Shown here one piece after another: positions 1-9,251 of a DNA stretch of 64,000 bases (its first letter is position 1; each line of letters begins with the position of its first letter). The position numbers and the translations under genes were made by a program. Source of the stretch: Bacteroides sp. GM023 (lineage in GTDB: Bacteria > Bacteroidota > Bacteroidia > Bacteroidales > Bacteroidaceae); NCBI RefSeq assembly GCF_014750685.1, contig NZ_JAAXGE010000007.1:62001-126000 (forward strand), written 5' to 3'. The notes below the pieces were generated by a model that did not search any database, had not been told where the DNA came from, and saw nothing but the letters and a program-made list of their open reading frames with translations.

Positions 1-1488
1 TTTCAAATCCTTTTTGAAAATGGTAGATTTCACCCGTCCGTTCAGTGTCAGCTGAGGCTCTGGTGATTGCAGGGGAGTGAAAGGGGTGACTCCGATTTGT
101 TGGCTCATATCATATTTACGCCATCCGTGTATGAGAAGCAATACATCCAGTTCTTCCTGTTTGCGGGGAGACGTGTCCGTGAAGTAGTAACCGGGTTGAT
201 GGATATACCCTTTCAAATCCGATGTCAGCAGAAGGTCTGTGAAAATAGTATTGTCATATTCCTGATAGTCGGAACGTATGGCGTCACGGATACTGACGGA
301 CAAGTGACCGGATACGGGTTCGCCGATGGCATTGTTCACTTGGAGTTCGCAGCGGATGGGGGCGTAAGGGGGATAGACTTCTTTCAGTCCCGCAGGGAGT
401 ATTTGTAGAGGAGCTTTTGGATACACATATACGAAACGTTCACATAGAGTGTTTCCGTCCCGGTTGAGGACGCTTATTTGCAGTACGCCCTTCGGCAGTT
501 TGCGGGTGGGCAGGACAAATTCTTGAGGGGCATCCGGGCGGCAATGAATCAATTGGCAAACATACGGGCGTCCCTGATGACTGATAAAGACCGCTACTGT
601 ATCCTGAGGAGTTGCAGCATTGCAGGATAACTTTACACTGAGGGCTCCCGCATTACTGGCTGCTTTCAGGACATAGCCTGCCGGCACTGCCTGAGGAAGT
701 GTAAATTTGTATTCTTTTCCTTGATGCTGTACTGTAGCAACGGCGGGTTGGGCGGAAGGAGTATACTCAAAATGCCCCATTCCATCATGCAGGGTGTTGA
801 AAGAAGTAATCTCCTTTCCTTCCTTTGTATATAGAGTTCCTGACAGTTCGATTGCTCCTTCATTTATACTTTCGGCTTTGAAAGCCACTTGCGAAGTGAC
901 TCCTTCCACGAGTTGCCCTCCTTCGGGGAAGAAACGAAGGTCTAGCTTCTCTTTATTTTTTTTCGGCCTTTTCTCCATAGACGGGCTCAGATCGTAGGTG
1001 CTGATACTACGCTCCGGCTGGTCGCTGTGAGACGGTTGATAGATGGGAAACGTACGCGAAAAGTATCGGGGCTCACTGAATGCAAGCATCCAACGGGTAT
1101 AGGCGCGTACTTCATAATAACCGGACAGCATGGAGGAAGAAAGGATGAACTGCCCGTTGCCTTCTCCTTGTGTCAGCTTGATTATTTGCCTGTCGGCGAT
1201 GTGCCCTGCCTGGTCAACTAACTCCACGTAAAGCGGACGGCTGATTGAGCTTGGTACTTCTGTCTCGGCTAGCACCACATAGGTCTTGAACCAAATCGTA
1301 TCTCCCACATAATAACTTGTATTGTCAAAATGCAAATGTACCTTTTCGCATGGATAAGTATCGGCAAAGGCTTGGGCTTTCGCCTTGTATTGCTCGAATA
1401 TGATTTTTGCGGGAAGGTTTTCTCCTAACATGCTTGTTATTACCAGGCCACATATCAGGAACATTGATAAGAATCGTTTATTAATCAT
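1..1488 (-). CDS. MG2/carboxypeptidase-like surface protein, 3' end cut by window edge
   Basis: The frame is open from an ATG at 1488 to the left edge of the window, giving about 496 residues with no stop. A signal peptide at the N-terminus ends near residue 25. It is followed by a segment around residue 40-60 reading EKVHLHFDNTSYYVGDTIWF, which is typical of the macroglobulin-like MG2 domain proteins common in Bacteroides. The visible C-terminal part includes ELDVLLLIHGWRKY and then further beta-rich sequence. In that family a carboxypeptidase-regulatory or TonB-plug-like domain usually follows, but it would lie outside the window. The function is not established; such proteins are secreted or envelope-bound and often sit beside polysaccharide loci. 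The gene runs in the same direction as the DUF4965/GH2 pair to its right, after a 114-bp gap. Confidence 0.75.
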   Translation of the reverse strand, partial: MINKRFLSMFLICGLVITSMLGENLPAKIIFEQYKAKAQAFADTYPCEKVHLHFDNTSYYVGDTIWFKTYVVLAETEVPSSISRPLYVELVDQAGHIADRQIIKLTQGEGNGQFILSSSMLSGYYEVRAYTRWMLAFSEPRYFSRTFPIYQPSHSDQPERSISTYDLSPSMEKRPKKNKEKLDLRFFPEGGQLVEGVTSQVAFKAESINEGAIELSGTLYTKEGKEITSFNTLHDGMGHFEYTPSAQPAVATVQHQGKEYKFTLPQAVPAGYVLKAASNAGALSVKLSCNAATPQDTVAVFISHQGRPYVCQLIHCRPDAPQEFVLPTRKLPKGVLQISVLNRDGNTLCERFVYVYPKAPLQILPAGLKEVYPPYAPIRCELQVNNAIGEPVSGHLSVSIRDAIRSDYQEYDNTIFTDLLLTSDLKGYIHQPGYYFTDTSPRKQEELDVLLLIHGWRKYDMSQQIGVTPFTPLQSPEPQLTLNGRVKSTIFKKDLK

Positions 1489-1602
1489 GTTAGTGTGTTT
1501 TTTTACATTTTCGGTTATTGTATGACAATAGACAAACAGCCCCTTTCATTACTAAAAAGAAAGGACACTGCTTGTCTAAATTCAACGAGGAAAAGAGTAT
1601 TT

Positions 1603-4116
1603 TTATTTCTGTTCTCTGACTTTATCCATCAGCAGTTTCATATAGTAACCACCTACTACGGAACGCGCTTTGAAGTTCATCATCAGTCCTGTATTCGTAT
1701 CATGCCAGTCGCTGATAGGAACACGGGAGTCTGTTTCGTTCGCATACGTGTAAATCAAGTCGATGAATTTTTGGAAGGTTGCGTCGTCAGGAGACATGCA
1801 GGCCGTCCAAATCACCCAGTCCGATTTCGTGTACTGCGCACGAGAGTCAAGTAACAGACCATATTTATTTTGCTTTGTCAGATAGTAAGGAATTTCCGTA
1901 TCGAATACTTTTTGAGGGAAGATATTCATATTGAATACTTTGTCCCAAACGAGGTTGTACTTCTGGCTCCACGTTCCCGGTTTGTCGAAGGCCAGTTTGT
2001 AGTGGTCTCCGTCAAACGCCATCTTTTCCCATTCTATCGCGAATCTTTTTGCGATTTCCATGTACTTCTTCGCAGTCGTTTCCTTGCCTAGCATACGTGC
2101 CATCTCTCCATATCCGGCGATGGCCATGATGGCTTTGACGGAAAGATTGGCGTTGTGTGCCAAATGTCCGGCGAAGTCGTCCGTACAGATTTGGTTTTCG
2201 GGGTCGAGTCCCTTCTCAATCAGGTAATTGGCCCAGGTAGTCAGAGTCTCCCAATGCTTGGCGGCATAGTCGGCGTTGCCTTCTATCCTGGAGATGGCTG
2301 TAGCTACCAGAATCATATTCCCGGATTCTTCGATAGGCATATCCCCACCATAAAGCTGTCCGTTGGCGATGGGGTAGGTTCCCAAGTCGTGTGCCGGATA
2401 AGGCTTGTTCCAGCGGCCGCTTTCGCTGTAGTAGAAGATGGGGGTGAGCATTCCTTTCATCAGTTCCGGGTTGTAAATCAGGAATAGCGGAGAAGACGGA
2501 TAGGTCAGGTCTACGGTATTGATACAGCCGTTGCTGTGATTTTCTTTGGATAAGAAAAGCAAGTTGCCTTCTTTATCGGTAAGGAGTTTGTGGGCGGTGA
2601 TGGCGTGGCGGTAGGTCAGTGCAAGTAGTTCGGCATACTTTCTGCCTCCGGCTTTTTCTGCATCGGCCATAAGCTGTTGGTCGAAGGCGCGGCAGCGTTC
2701 CATCAATGAAGGATAAGCAGCTTGTGCACGTTCAAAGGCGTCGAAGATGCTGACTTGTCCGTTGTGTTTCCAATAAGCCATGCGACGTTCATAGAAGTAT
2801 TCGATGGAGTAGATGTCGTCATAGCCTACCATCACATATCCGGATTTTCCTTGCACGCCTACTTTGCCGAGATTTTCGGTGTAGGCCATGGCGGGCATAT
2901 CGCTTTCGCAGCGGGTGATGTAGTCCTGAGAGTTGGGCAGGAGCTTACCGCTGCTGATGAATGATTGCTTCATGTCGTGGTATTTTCCGATGCTTAAGTC
3001 CTTGCCGGGTGCATTGTTAGTGGTTAGATAAGCATATCCCCAGTCAATGCGTACACCGTCTCCGATTCGTTTCACATAAGGTTGGTCGATGGTGCCTGCC
3101 TTAAGATATTCCATGCCGTTCTTGCTGATTTTCTCAGAAATCGTGGATTGGGATGTTTCGTGTACGGCAAGTTGGGGAGTCGTCTCGATATATACTTGCA
3201 CCTCATGCTGTTTCTTGTCGAGCGAACGTACCCGGTAGGAGATATAGTTGATAGGAGTCGAGATAAGGTCGAGATCATCCATAAGCAGAGGGGCGGTGAA
3301 TACGAGGTCTAGCTCTACAGGTCCGCAAGTGAAAGTATAGTAGCTGGAAGTCGGCAATACATCGACAGATTTCTGAACGGCGGCTTCAGTGAAATTGCTT
3401 GGCTGTTTATTTTCACGAAACAAGCCGAAATCTACATAGGCACCTCCGCTAGTGTTGTGGCAATGAGCGGCTATCACATTGTTTCCTTTACGGAGTTTGG
3501 CTTTCGCTGCCGGAGACAGTTCGACGGTGACATCATTCTTCCAGGATAAATCGGTGGCAACCAATTTCTCATTGTTCAGGTAAAGTTCGAACACGTCGTC
3601 GTGTGAATAACGAAGATAAACGGTTTCATTTGTCAAGTCCTGGCTCAGTTCGAAGCTGCGACGTATCCAAATGTCCTGGCTGTTCCATTCAGTGCCGATG
3701 CGTTTCATGTCTTTGGTGCCAAAAGCGGCTTTTCCTTTCGTCCAGTTTGAGTCGTCGAATGGAAGTTGTGTCCAGTTGGCGGCAGGCTGCTCCATGGTAT
3801 ATCGGGCTTCCCAATGTTCGTCGTTTGTCATCGGGAGAATGGTAGTAAGGTTCATTTTGTCTTTACCCATGAAACGATATACTTTGCCGTCTACTCGGAG
3901 CGCACCGATTAGCGGATGCTCGGTAGCTGTCCAGTGTTCGGTGTTCCCTTCTGTCAGCTCGTTGTAGGGCGACCAAATGGCGAGATAGGTATCTGAAGTT
4001 ATCAAGGGAACAGACGGAGCACGCAGGGCGATATCCTGGCTGGTTTTGAACAGGTCAGTTGCCTGCATGTTACATGCAAGGCAGACTGACAGGATTGTTG
4101 TAAATAGTTTATTCAT
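1603..4116 (-). CDS. DUF4965/DUF5127/DUF1793 (glutaminase A-like) secreted protein, copy 1
   Basis: This 837-residue protein has a type I signal peptide (cleavage likely after NMQA), so a periplasmic location is likely. A TTG lies one codon upstream, but the ATG at 4116 is preferred. Roughly, residues 1-110 are a leading beta domain. Residues 110-240 look like a GH2-type sugar-binding jelly roll (WTQLPFDDSNWTKGKAAFGT). The rest is a helical toroid-like region with LTYPSSPLFLIYNPELMKG and YGGDMPIEESGNM. Families with this layout are annotated as glutaminases after fungal GtaA. The setting among glycoside hydrolases makes a carbohydrate role more likely, but the reaction is unknown. It follows the GH2 gene by 9 bp, so the two are probably co-transcribed. 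It is a clear paralogue of the protein at 21513-23993. Confidence 0.85.
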   Translation of the reverse strand: MNKLFTTILSVCLACNMQATDLFKTSQDIALRAPSVPLITSDTYLAIWSPYNELTEGNTEHWTATEHPLIGALRVDGKVYRFMGKDKMNLTTILPMTNDEHWEARYTMEQPAANWTQLPFDDSNWTKGKAAFGTKDMKRIGTEWNSQDIWIRRSFELSQDLTNETVYLRYSHDDVFELYLNNEKLVATDLSWKNDVTVELSPAAKAKLRKGNNVIAAHCHNTSGGAYVDFGLFRENKQPSNFTEAAVQKSVDVLPTSSYYTFTCGPVELDLVFTAPLLMDDLDLISTPINYISYRVRSLDKKQHEVQVYIETTPQLAVHETSQSTISEKISKNGMEYLKAGTIDQPYVKRIGDGVRIDWGYAYLTTNNAPGKDLSIGKYHDMKQSFISSGKLLPNSQDYITRCESDMPAMAYTENLGKVGVQGKSGYVMVGYDDIYSIEYFYERRMAYWKHNGQVSIFDAFERAQAAYPSLMERCRAFDQQLMADAEKAGGRKYAELLALTYRHAITAHKLLTDKEGNLLFLSKENHSNGCINTVDLTYPSSPLFLIYNPELMKGMLTPIFYYSESGRWNKPYPAHDLGTYPIANGQLYGGDMPIEESGNMILVATAISRIEGNADYAAKHWETLTTWANYLIEKGLDPENQICTDDFAGHLAHNANLSVKAIMAIAGYGEMARMLGKETTAKKYMEIAKRFAIEWEKMAFDGDHYKLAFDKPGTWSQKYNLVWDKVFNMNIFPQKVFDTEIPYYLTKQNKYGLLLDSRAQYTKSDWVIWTACMSPDDATFQKFIDLIYTYANETDSRVPISDWHDTNTGLMMNFKARSVVGGYYMKLLMDKVREQK

Positions 4117-4125
4117 CAATGCGCG

Positions 4126-5943
4126 TTATTTGTTTAGTGAGTTGCAGATCTTTAGGTTGATGGCCTTGACTTTCGGTTCGTCTACTTTTATCACTTTCCG
4201 GTCGTAAGTGACGAGTCCGTTCACTTCTTCTTCCACATCAGTGATTTGGGTGTATACAGCAGCGGAGAATCCTTTTTCTATGAGTTCTGATAAGTGATTG
4301 GCATATTTGATATATTCGTTAGTCACTTCTTCAGGAGTATTGAATTTCACATATCCCCAGTTTTTGTCAGGCAGCCATAAATGGTCTTTCAATGCCATGC
4401 CGATGCCGCCATATTCACCCAGTACGGTAGCGCGCTGCGGGTCGTAGAGGTAAAGTTCCGGTCCCGGGTAGTTGTGCAAATCGAGAATATCACCACAAGT
4501 ATAATGGTTGCCGCCACTGGCAGGATTTACCAGTCGGCTCGGGTCATATTCTTTGGTCCATGCGGCAATTTCAGGAGTCTTGAACTGTCCCCAGCATTCG
4601 TTGAACGGAACCCATACACCGATACAAGGATAAGAATACAGATAATCGATGATTTCTTTCCATTCTTTGCGATAGTTAGCTTCTGATGCTGCCGAACGGA
4701 TAGCGTCTGCTCCCGTATAGTAATTATGTGTTTGCCATTCGGCAGGACCTCTGCCGCCGTTCGGCATGTCTTGCCATACAATCAGTCCGAGTTGGTCGCA
4801 ATAAGTATACCAGCGTGCCGGTTCTACTTTGACGTGTTTGCGCACCATATTATAACCGAAGTCTTTAATTTTTTGGAGGTCGTATACCAGTGCTTCGTCA
4901 GTCGGTGCGGTATATAATCCGTCCGGCCACCATCCCTGGTCGAGCGGTCCGAATTGGAATATGTCTTTGTTGTTAAGCTGAAGGCGGGTAATACCGTTTT
5001 TATCTCTGCGAGTTGAGATTTTGCGGAGTGCAGTATAGCTTTTCACCTGGTCTTTTACTTTTCCGTCTTTGTAGAGGGTGACTTCCATCGTATAGAGGAA
5101 AGGAGATTCCGGCGACCAGAGTTTGGCATCTGTCGGCATGGACAGTTCAATGGGCAATCCGCAGAGAGCCGCCCCTTTGGTGACAAGCGTTTGACCGTCG
5201 AATACTTTCACTTCGACTTTATCAGATGCGTCTGTGCTTGTTGCGACTTCCACTTTGATTTCTTTTTTGTCAATATCCGGAGTCGTTTTCAGGTGAGTGA
5301 TATGCTGCTCGGCTACCGGTTCGAGCCATACCGTTTGCCAAATGCCCGTAACGGGAGTATACCAAATGCCACCGGGCTTTTCTACCTGCTTTCCTCTCGG
5401 CTGTTCTCCACGGTCGGCGGGGTCCCATACTTTCACGGTCAGTTGGTTGTTCCCTTTTTTATTCAATGCGGGAGTGATGTCGAAATGGAATGGAGTGAAA
5501 CCTCCTGTGTGTTCACCGATTTTTATATCGTTCACCCATACGCTGGCTTTCCAGTCGACTGCTCCGAAATGAAGCAACACTTGCTTGTTATTCCAGGCAG
5601 ACGGGATGTCAAAGGTACGTTGATACCATAATTCCTGATTCTCGTTCACGGTTTTGCCTACTCCGGATAATGCTGATTCTACAGCAAACGGAACTAATAT
5701 TTCACCTTCATAAGTAGCAGGTGCGGATTCTCCTTTTCGGGTAATGGCATAATTCCAGTTGCCATTCAGATTTTTCCATTCATGACGTTCCATGATTGGG
5801 CGCGGATATTCCGGTAATACATTCTTGGGATTTAACTGCTCGCCCCACGGGGTTTTTATTTTGTCACCGATAGGTTTCCATTGAGCAGATGCAAGGCTGC
5901 ATAGAGCCGATGCAAACAGCATTGCTAGAAGTTTCTTTTTCAT
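4126..5943 (-). CDS. Glycoside hydrolase family 2 exo-beta-glycosidase
   Basis: This 605-residue protein has a type I signal peptide cut after SLASA, so it is likely periplasmic. The order is an N-terminal jelly-roll sugar-binding domain (about residues 40-215, with LWYQRTFDIP), an Ig-like domain (to about 310) and a TIM barrel. The barrel carries the expected catalytic glutamates: acid/base E449 in PFNECWG and nucleophile E510 in VLGEYGG. The protein is shorter than classical LacZ and has no large C-terminal domains. The family includes beta-galactosidases, beta-glucuronidases and beta-mannosidases; the sequence alone does not settle which. It is upstream of, and probably co-transcribed with, the DUF4965 gene. 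A hairpin at 6165-6206 separates it from the GH43 gene further upstream. Confidence 0.88.
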   Translation of the reverse strand: MKKKLLAMLFASALCSLASAQWKPIGDKIKTPWGEQLNPKNVLPEYPRPIMERHEWKNLNGNWNYAITRKGESAPATYEGEILVPFAVESALSGVGKTVNENQELWYQRTFDIPSAWNNKQVLLHFGAVDWKASVWVNDIKIGEHTGGFTPFHFDITPALNKKGNNQLTVKVWDPADRGEQPRGKQVEKPGGIWYTPVTGIWQTVWLEPVAEQHITHLKTTPDIDKKEIKVEVATSTDASDKVEVKVFDGQTLVTKGAALCGLPIELSMPTDAKLWSPESPFLYTMEVTLYKDGKVKDQVKSYTALRKISTRRDKNGITRLQLNNKDIFQFGPLDQGWWPDGLYTAPTDEALVYDLQKIKDFGYNMVRKHVKVEPARWYTYCDQLGLIVWQDMPNGGRGPAEWQTHNYYTGADAIRSAASEANYRKEWKEIIDYLYSYPCIGVWVPFNECWGQFKTPEIAAWTKEYDPSRLVNPASGGNHYTCGDILDLHNYPGPELYLYDPQRATVLGEYGGIGMALKDHLWLPDKNWGYVKFNTPEEVTNEYIKYANHLSELIEKGFSAAVYTQITDVEEEVNGLVTYDRKVIKVDEPKVKAINLKICNSLNK

Positions 5944-6164
5944 GGTAAATGTTTCTTTGCGTTAGATAAATGATTCAGTCCTCCTGAGAAGGAATATTGC
6001 AAAGAACGGGAAAATAGGGAAGAAACCAGGAAAGTAGCTGTTCAATAAATAGTAAATTCTATTCATTATTCGGACAAACGGAGGGAATAATGAAGGATTG
6101 GTCAGTTCTTTTTCTTACTTGATTTGTTTTTGTTGAAGCGTTGACGAGGTTGGTAAAACTAACA

Positions 6165-6206
6165 AGAGCGTGCCTTATCGTTTTTGGTTTCCTGAAGACA
6201 CGCTCT
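6165..6206 (-). terminator. Hairpin between GH43 and GH2 genes
   Basis: AGAGCGTG at 6165-6172 pairs perfectly with CACGCTCT at 6199-6206. It lies just past the stop codon of the minus-strand GH43 gene, and the downstream sequence on that strand is T-rich but has no clean T-run. It is probably a terminator that separates the GH43 transcript from the GH2/DUF4965 transcript. Confidence 0.5.
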
Positions 6207-6213
6207 ATTAGTC

Positions 6214-7311
6214 TTATTTATGTACTGTTCCGGATGGTAGGGAATACTTCACTCCATCTTTGTCCGGGATTCCCAATACAGGTATCCCATCTTTATCCCA
6301 TTCTATTTTTTGCATACGCGGCGAACGGGAATCCGATGCACCGGGGGCATCGTTGGGCATTTTGCGGGCATGATATAACATATACCATTCTTTCCCGTCG
6401 GGTGAGGGGACAAAAGAAATTCCTCCCGGACCATACACCCGATTGTCAGGCTGCTGTTGAAGCACCGGGTTCGGAGACTTTTTCCAGGACGAGGGGAGTA
6501 GCAAATCGGCGTTTGCGTCAGCCGTCAGCAGACCAACGCAATAGTAAGGAGTCCAGCTTCCACTGGCAGAGTAGAAAATACATAGCCGGTCTTTATTCTT
6601 TGATGGAATAAATTGAGGGGCTTCGTTCACATGTATCGGGTAGGCGGTTTTACTTCCGTCCGGGTTCACCCATTGGCATTCCCATTCATATTCAGGTTTG
6701 GAAATCAGGATTCTGTCAGAAGACAATGTCCACGGATTTCCCATAGTAGCAATGTAGATGCACTGCGTTTCAATATCAATTCTGCGCTTCTGCCATCCGC
6801 ACCAAATCATATACCGCTGTCCGTTGTGTTCAAAAGTGCTGGCATGAATCGCCCAGTTGTTATTTTTGTCGGTCGGTATACGTCCTTTCATCACGAACTG
6901 TCCCTCCATCGGACTGGCAGATTCGTTTTCGATGACATAAATTTGATGGTTATCCATATTGCCGTCATCGGCAGTGAAGTAAATATACCATTTGTTGTCT
7001 ATCCGGTGAATTTCGGGTGCCCATAAATGTTGGGAGTTACTTGGATCAGTCGGAATCCATACCTCTTTAATAGTAGCGTTTGACAAGTTGGATATATCAT
7101 CGGTTTCCCAGAGTTGAATTCTATCTTCGCAGCCCTGTGTATAATAATATTTTCCTTCGTGGAAAATAGCCCATGGTTCTGCACCGTTTTCGAGGAGTGG
7201 ATTAGTATAGGTGGCTCCGGTTACAGTTTCTTCTTTTTGTGTGGTTTTTCTGTGCTGGCAGGATGCACAAAACATCAGGATGGCAGATAATAAAAGTAAT
7301 TTATTTCTCAT
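6214..7311 (-). CDS. GH43 (subfamily 26-like) lipoprotein with altered active-site residues
   Basis: Starting at the ATG at 7311 gives 365 residues with a lipoprotein-like signal (LMFCASC, lipid cysteine near 18). An upstream ATG at 7350 would add 13 residues and spoil the signal peptide. The five-bladed propeller motifs resemble GH43_26 exo-arabinofuranosidases: LWAPEIHRI, YIYFTADDG, YSASGSWT and LLTADANADLL. The general acid glutamate is kept (E230 in VNEAPQ). The expected base aspartate is Glu (E45 in GAEPWA). The pKa-modulating aspartate is His (H156 in WAIHAST). The usual GPGH histidine is Gly (G297 in YGPGGISF). It is therefore either a new-specificity enzyme or a binding protein. It is divergent from the second GH43 gene across a 165-bp gap. 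Confidence 0.85.
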   Translation of the reverse strand: MRNKLLLLSAILMFCASCQHRKTTQKEETVTGATYTNPLLENGAEPWAIFHEGKYYYTQGCEDRIQLWETDDISNLSNATIKEVWIPTDPSNSQHLWAPEIHRIDNKWYIYFTADDGNMDNHQIYVIENESASPMEGQFVMKGRIPTDKNNNWAIHASTFEHNGQRYMIWCGWQKRRIDIETQCIYIATMGNPWTLSSDRILISKPEYEWECQWVNPDGSKTAYPIHVNEAPQFIPSKNKDRLCIFYSASGSWTPYYCVGLLTADANADLLLPSSWKKSPNPVLQQQPDNRVYGPGGISFVPSPDGKEWYMLYHARKMPNDAPGASDSRSPRMQKIEWDKDGIPVLGIPDKDGVKYSLPSGTVHK

Positions 7312-7476
7312 GATACTGTTGGTTAGTAATACACCGCAAAGAAAGCACAAAATATTGATAATTCATGCGTTTTAGATAGGATTGGTCTGTTTTTGCTCAT
7401 AATTGAGCGATTATTTTCTATAAATTTCTTTGTTTTTTCTCATTTTTGCGAAGTGAACTTTAAACATAGATAACAT

Positions 7477-8466
7477 ATGAAACTAAAACATCTTTTTCTT
7501 TCTTGTGTGATTGGCTGGTCTGCCTCCGTATTTTCTCAAAATATAGAGCAATCTCCCCAAACGAGTGGTAATCCTGTTTTCCCAGGATGGTATGCAGATC
7601 CGGAAGGGGCTGTATTTGAAGGCGAATACTGGATTTATCCAACCTATTCGGCTGCTTATACTGATCAGATTTATATGGATGCTTTCTCTTCCAAGGATTT
7701 AGTGAATTGGACAAAACATCCGAAAGTACTTTCAAAGGAGAATATCAGTTGGCTTTGGCGTGCTTTATGGGCACCTGCCGTGATCCATGCGAATGATAAA
7801 TATTACTTCTATTTCGGTGCAAACGACATTCAGAATAATAATGAGCCGGGCGGCATTGGCGTAGCAGTGGCAGATAATCCCGCCGGACCGTTCAAAGATG
7901 TGTTAGGAAAACCGTTGATTGATAAAATAGTGAATGGCGCGCAGCCTATCGACCAGTTTGTATTCAAAGATGATGACGGACAATATTATATGTATTATGG
8001 TGGTTGGGGACATTGCAATATGGTGAAGATGGGAGCCGACCTGACTAGTATCGTACCTTTTGAAGATGGAACAATTTATAAGGAAGTAACCCCTGAAAAT
8101 TATGTGGAAGGGCCGTTTATGCTGAAACGCAATGGCAAATATTACTTCATGTGGTCGGAAGGTGGATGGACCGGTCCTGATTATTGTGTGGCATACGCCA
8201 TCGCAGATTCACCATTCGGGCCGTTCAAGAGAGTTGGCAAAATTTTGGAACCGGACGAGAATGTGGCCAGAGGTGCCGGACATCACTCGTTGTTCAAAGG
8301 ACCGGGAAAAGATGAATGGTATATTATCTATCACCGCCGGCCTATAGGAGAAACGGATGGAAATTATCGCGTGACTTGTATTGACCGGATGTATTTTGAT
8401 AAAGACGGGTATATTAAGCCTGTAAAAATGACTTTTGAGGGAGTGACAGCCAGTCCATTGAAGTAA
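7477..8466 (+). CDS. Glycoside hydrolase family 43 (subfamily 34-like)
   Basis: This 329-residue protein has a type I signal peptide ending near VFSQ, so a periplasmic enzyme is likely. All three GH43 catalytic residues are visible: base D41 in WYADPEG, pKa modulator D159 in PIDQFVFKDDDG and acid E211 in YVEGPF. C-terminal GAGHHSLF supplies the expected histidine. The overall pattern (NPVFPGWYADPEG, MWSEGGWTGPDYCVAYA) fits subfamily 34-like proteins, for which alpha-L-arabinofuranosidase or galactofuranosidase activity is plausible. Specificity is inferred, not shown. It has its own strong terminator at 8480-8524, so it is a single-gene unit divergent from the other GH43. Confidence 0.88.
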   Translation: MKLKHLFLSCVIGWSASVFSQNIEQSPQTSGNPVFPGWYADPEGAVFEGEYWIYPTYSAAYTDQIYMDAFSSKDLVNWTKHPKVLSKENISWLWRALWAPAVIHANDKYYFYFGANDIQNNNEPGGIGVAVADNPAGPFKDVLGKPLIDKIVNGAQPIDQFVFKDDDGQYYMYYGGWGHCNMVKMGADLTSIVPFEDGTIYKEVTPENYVEGPFMLKRNGKYYFMWSEGGWTGPDYCVAYAIADSPFGPFKRVGKILEPDENVARGAGHHSLFKGPGKDEWYIIYHRRPIGETDGNYRVTCIDRMYFDKDGYIKPVKMTFEGVTASPLK

Positions 8467-8479
8467 AATATGGGAAGTT

Positions 8480-8524
8480 CCATCTTTCGGAAATTAATAT
8501 TTCAGGAAAGATGGGCTTTTTTTG
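8480..8524 (+). terminator. Rho-independent terminator after GH43
   Basis: CCATCTTTC (8480-8488) pairs with GAAAGATGG (8506-8514), with an inner GAAAT/ATTTC extension, followed by GC and seven T residues. It separates the GH43 gene from the sigma-factor operon. Confidence 0.85.
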
Positions 8525-8535
8525 ATTAATTGTTT

Positions 8536-8543
8536 TAATTTTG
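8536..8543 (+). promoter_or_regulatory. Putative Bacteroides -7 box for the ECF sigma gene
   Basis: TAATTTTG fits the TAnnTTTG consensus and lies 28 bp before the ATG. I see no clear TTTG at the -33 distance, so the call is weak. Confidence 0.4.
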
Positions 8544-8571
8544 TCCTTACAAATCTAATATATACATTATA

Positions 8572-9144
8572 ATGATATCAGATATACACTCTCTCTCTGA
8601 TTCCCTTTTATGGAAGAGGTTTCTCGAAGGAGACTCGAGTGCGTATACCCAAATATACAAACGAACGGCACAAGATTTATTCCGCTTCGGGTTATTATAC
8701 ACTTCAGACAGGGAACTGATTAAGGACTGTATCCATGATGTATTTGTGAAAATTCATCAGAATCGCACTCAATTAGCTCCTACCGATAATATAACGGCTT
8801 ATTTGTCGGTTGCATTAAAAAACACCCTCTTCAATGCACTCAAGAAAACAACAGACTCCCTTTCATTTGATGAAATAAATGAAGGGGAAGAAACGGCTGA
8901 TGAGTCCCCTTCTACTCCGGAAGCTATCTATATTAATAAAGAACAAGAGAAGCAAGTTCAGACCACAGTACACAATATGATGTCTGTATTGACAGACAGG
9001 CAACGTGAAATTATTTATTATCGATACATCAAAGAGATGAGTATTGATGAAATCAGCCGGGTTACAGATATGAATAATCAATCTGTATCTAACTCCATCC
9101 AACGGGCTTTAGGACGCATCCGGGACTTATTTAAGAGAAAATAA
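8572..9144 (+). CDS. ECF-type RNA polymerase sigma factor
   Basis: This 190-residue protein is the length of a Bacteroides PUL sigma factor. Region 2 covers about residues 15-85 (LWKRFLEGDSSAYTQIY and CIHDVFVKIHQ). Region 4 covers about 130-185 (LTDRQREIIYYRYIKEMS, then a helix-turn-helix ending in QRALGRIRDLF). It would direct RNA polymerase to the susC promoter when released by the FecR anti-sigma factor encoded next. The order sigma, FecR, STN-SusC is the standard trans-envelope signalling arrangement. It lies in an independent unit after the GH43 terminator. Confidence 0.93.
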   Translation: MISDIHSLSDSLLWKRFLEGDSSAYTQIYKRTAQDLFRFGLLYTSDRELIKDCIHDVFVKIHQNRTQLAPTDNITAYLSVALKNTLFNALKKTTDSLSFDEINEGEETADESPSTPEAIYINKEQEKQVQTTVHNMMSVLTDRQREIIYYRYIKEMSIDEISRVTDMNNQSVSNSIQRALGRIRDLFKRK

Positions 9145-9251
9145 GAGCGTCTGATTTACCCGATTTTCCTGTCTGGCAAAAAAAAGTGGAAAAAACTTCG
9201 AAAAAGGTGAGTATAAAATTAAAGTACAACTGTTATCCATATGTAAAGACA

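Noticed and set aside
1603..4116. Naming the DUF4965 proteins as glutaminases
   Set aside because: The label comes from a fungal relative; the PUL context gives no support for glutamine hydrolysis, so only the family name is used.
9186..9251. GTG start extending the FecR gene
   Set aside because: It adds a lysine-rich stretch without family support; the ATG at 9252 fits FecR lengths better.
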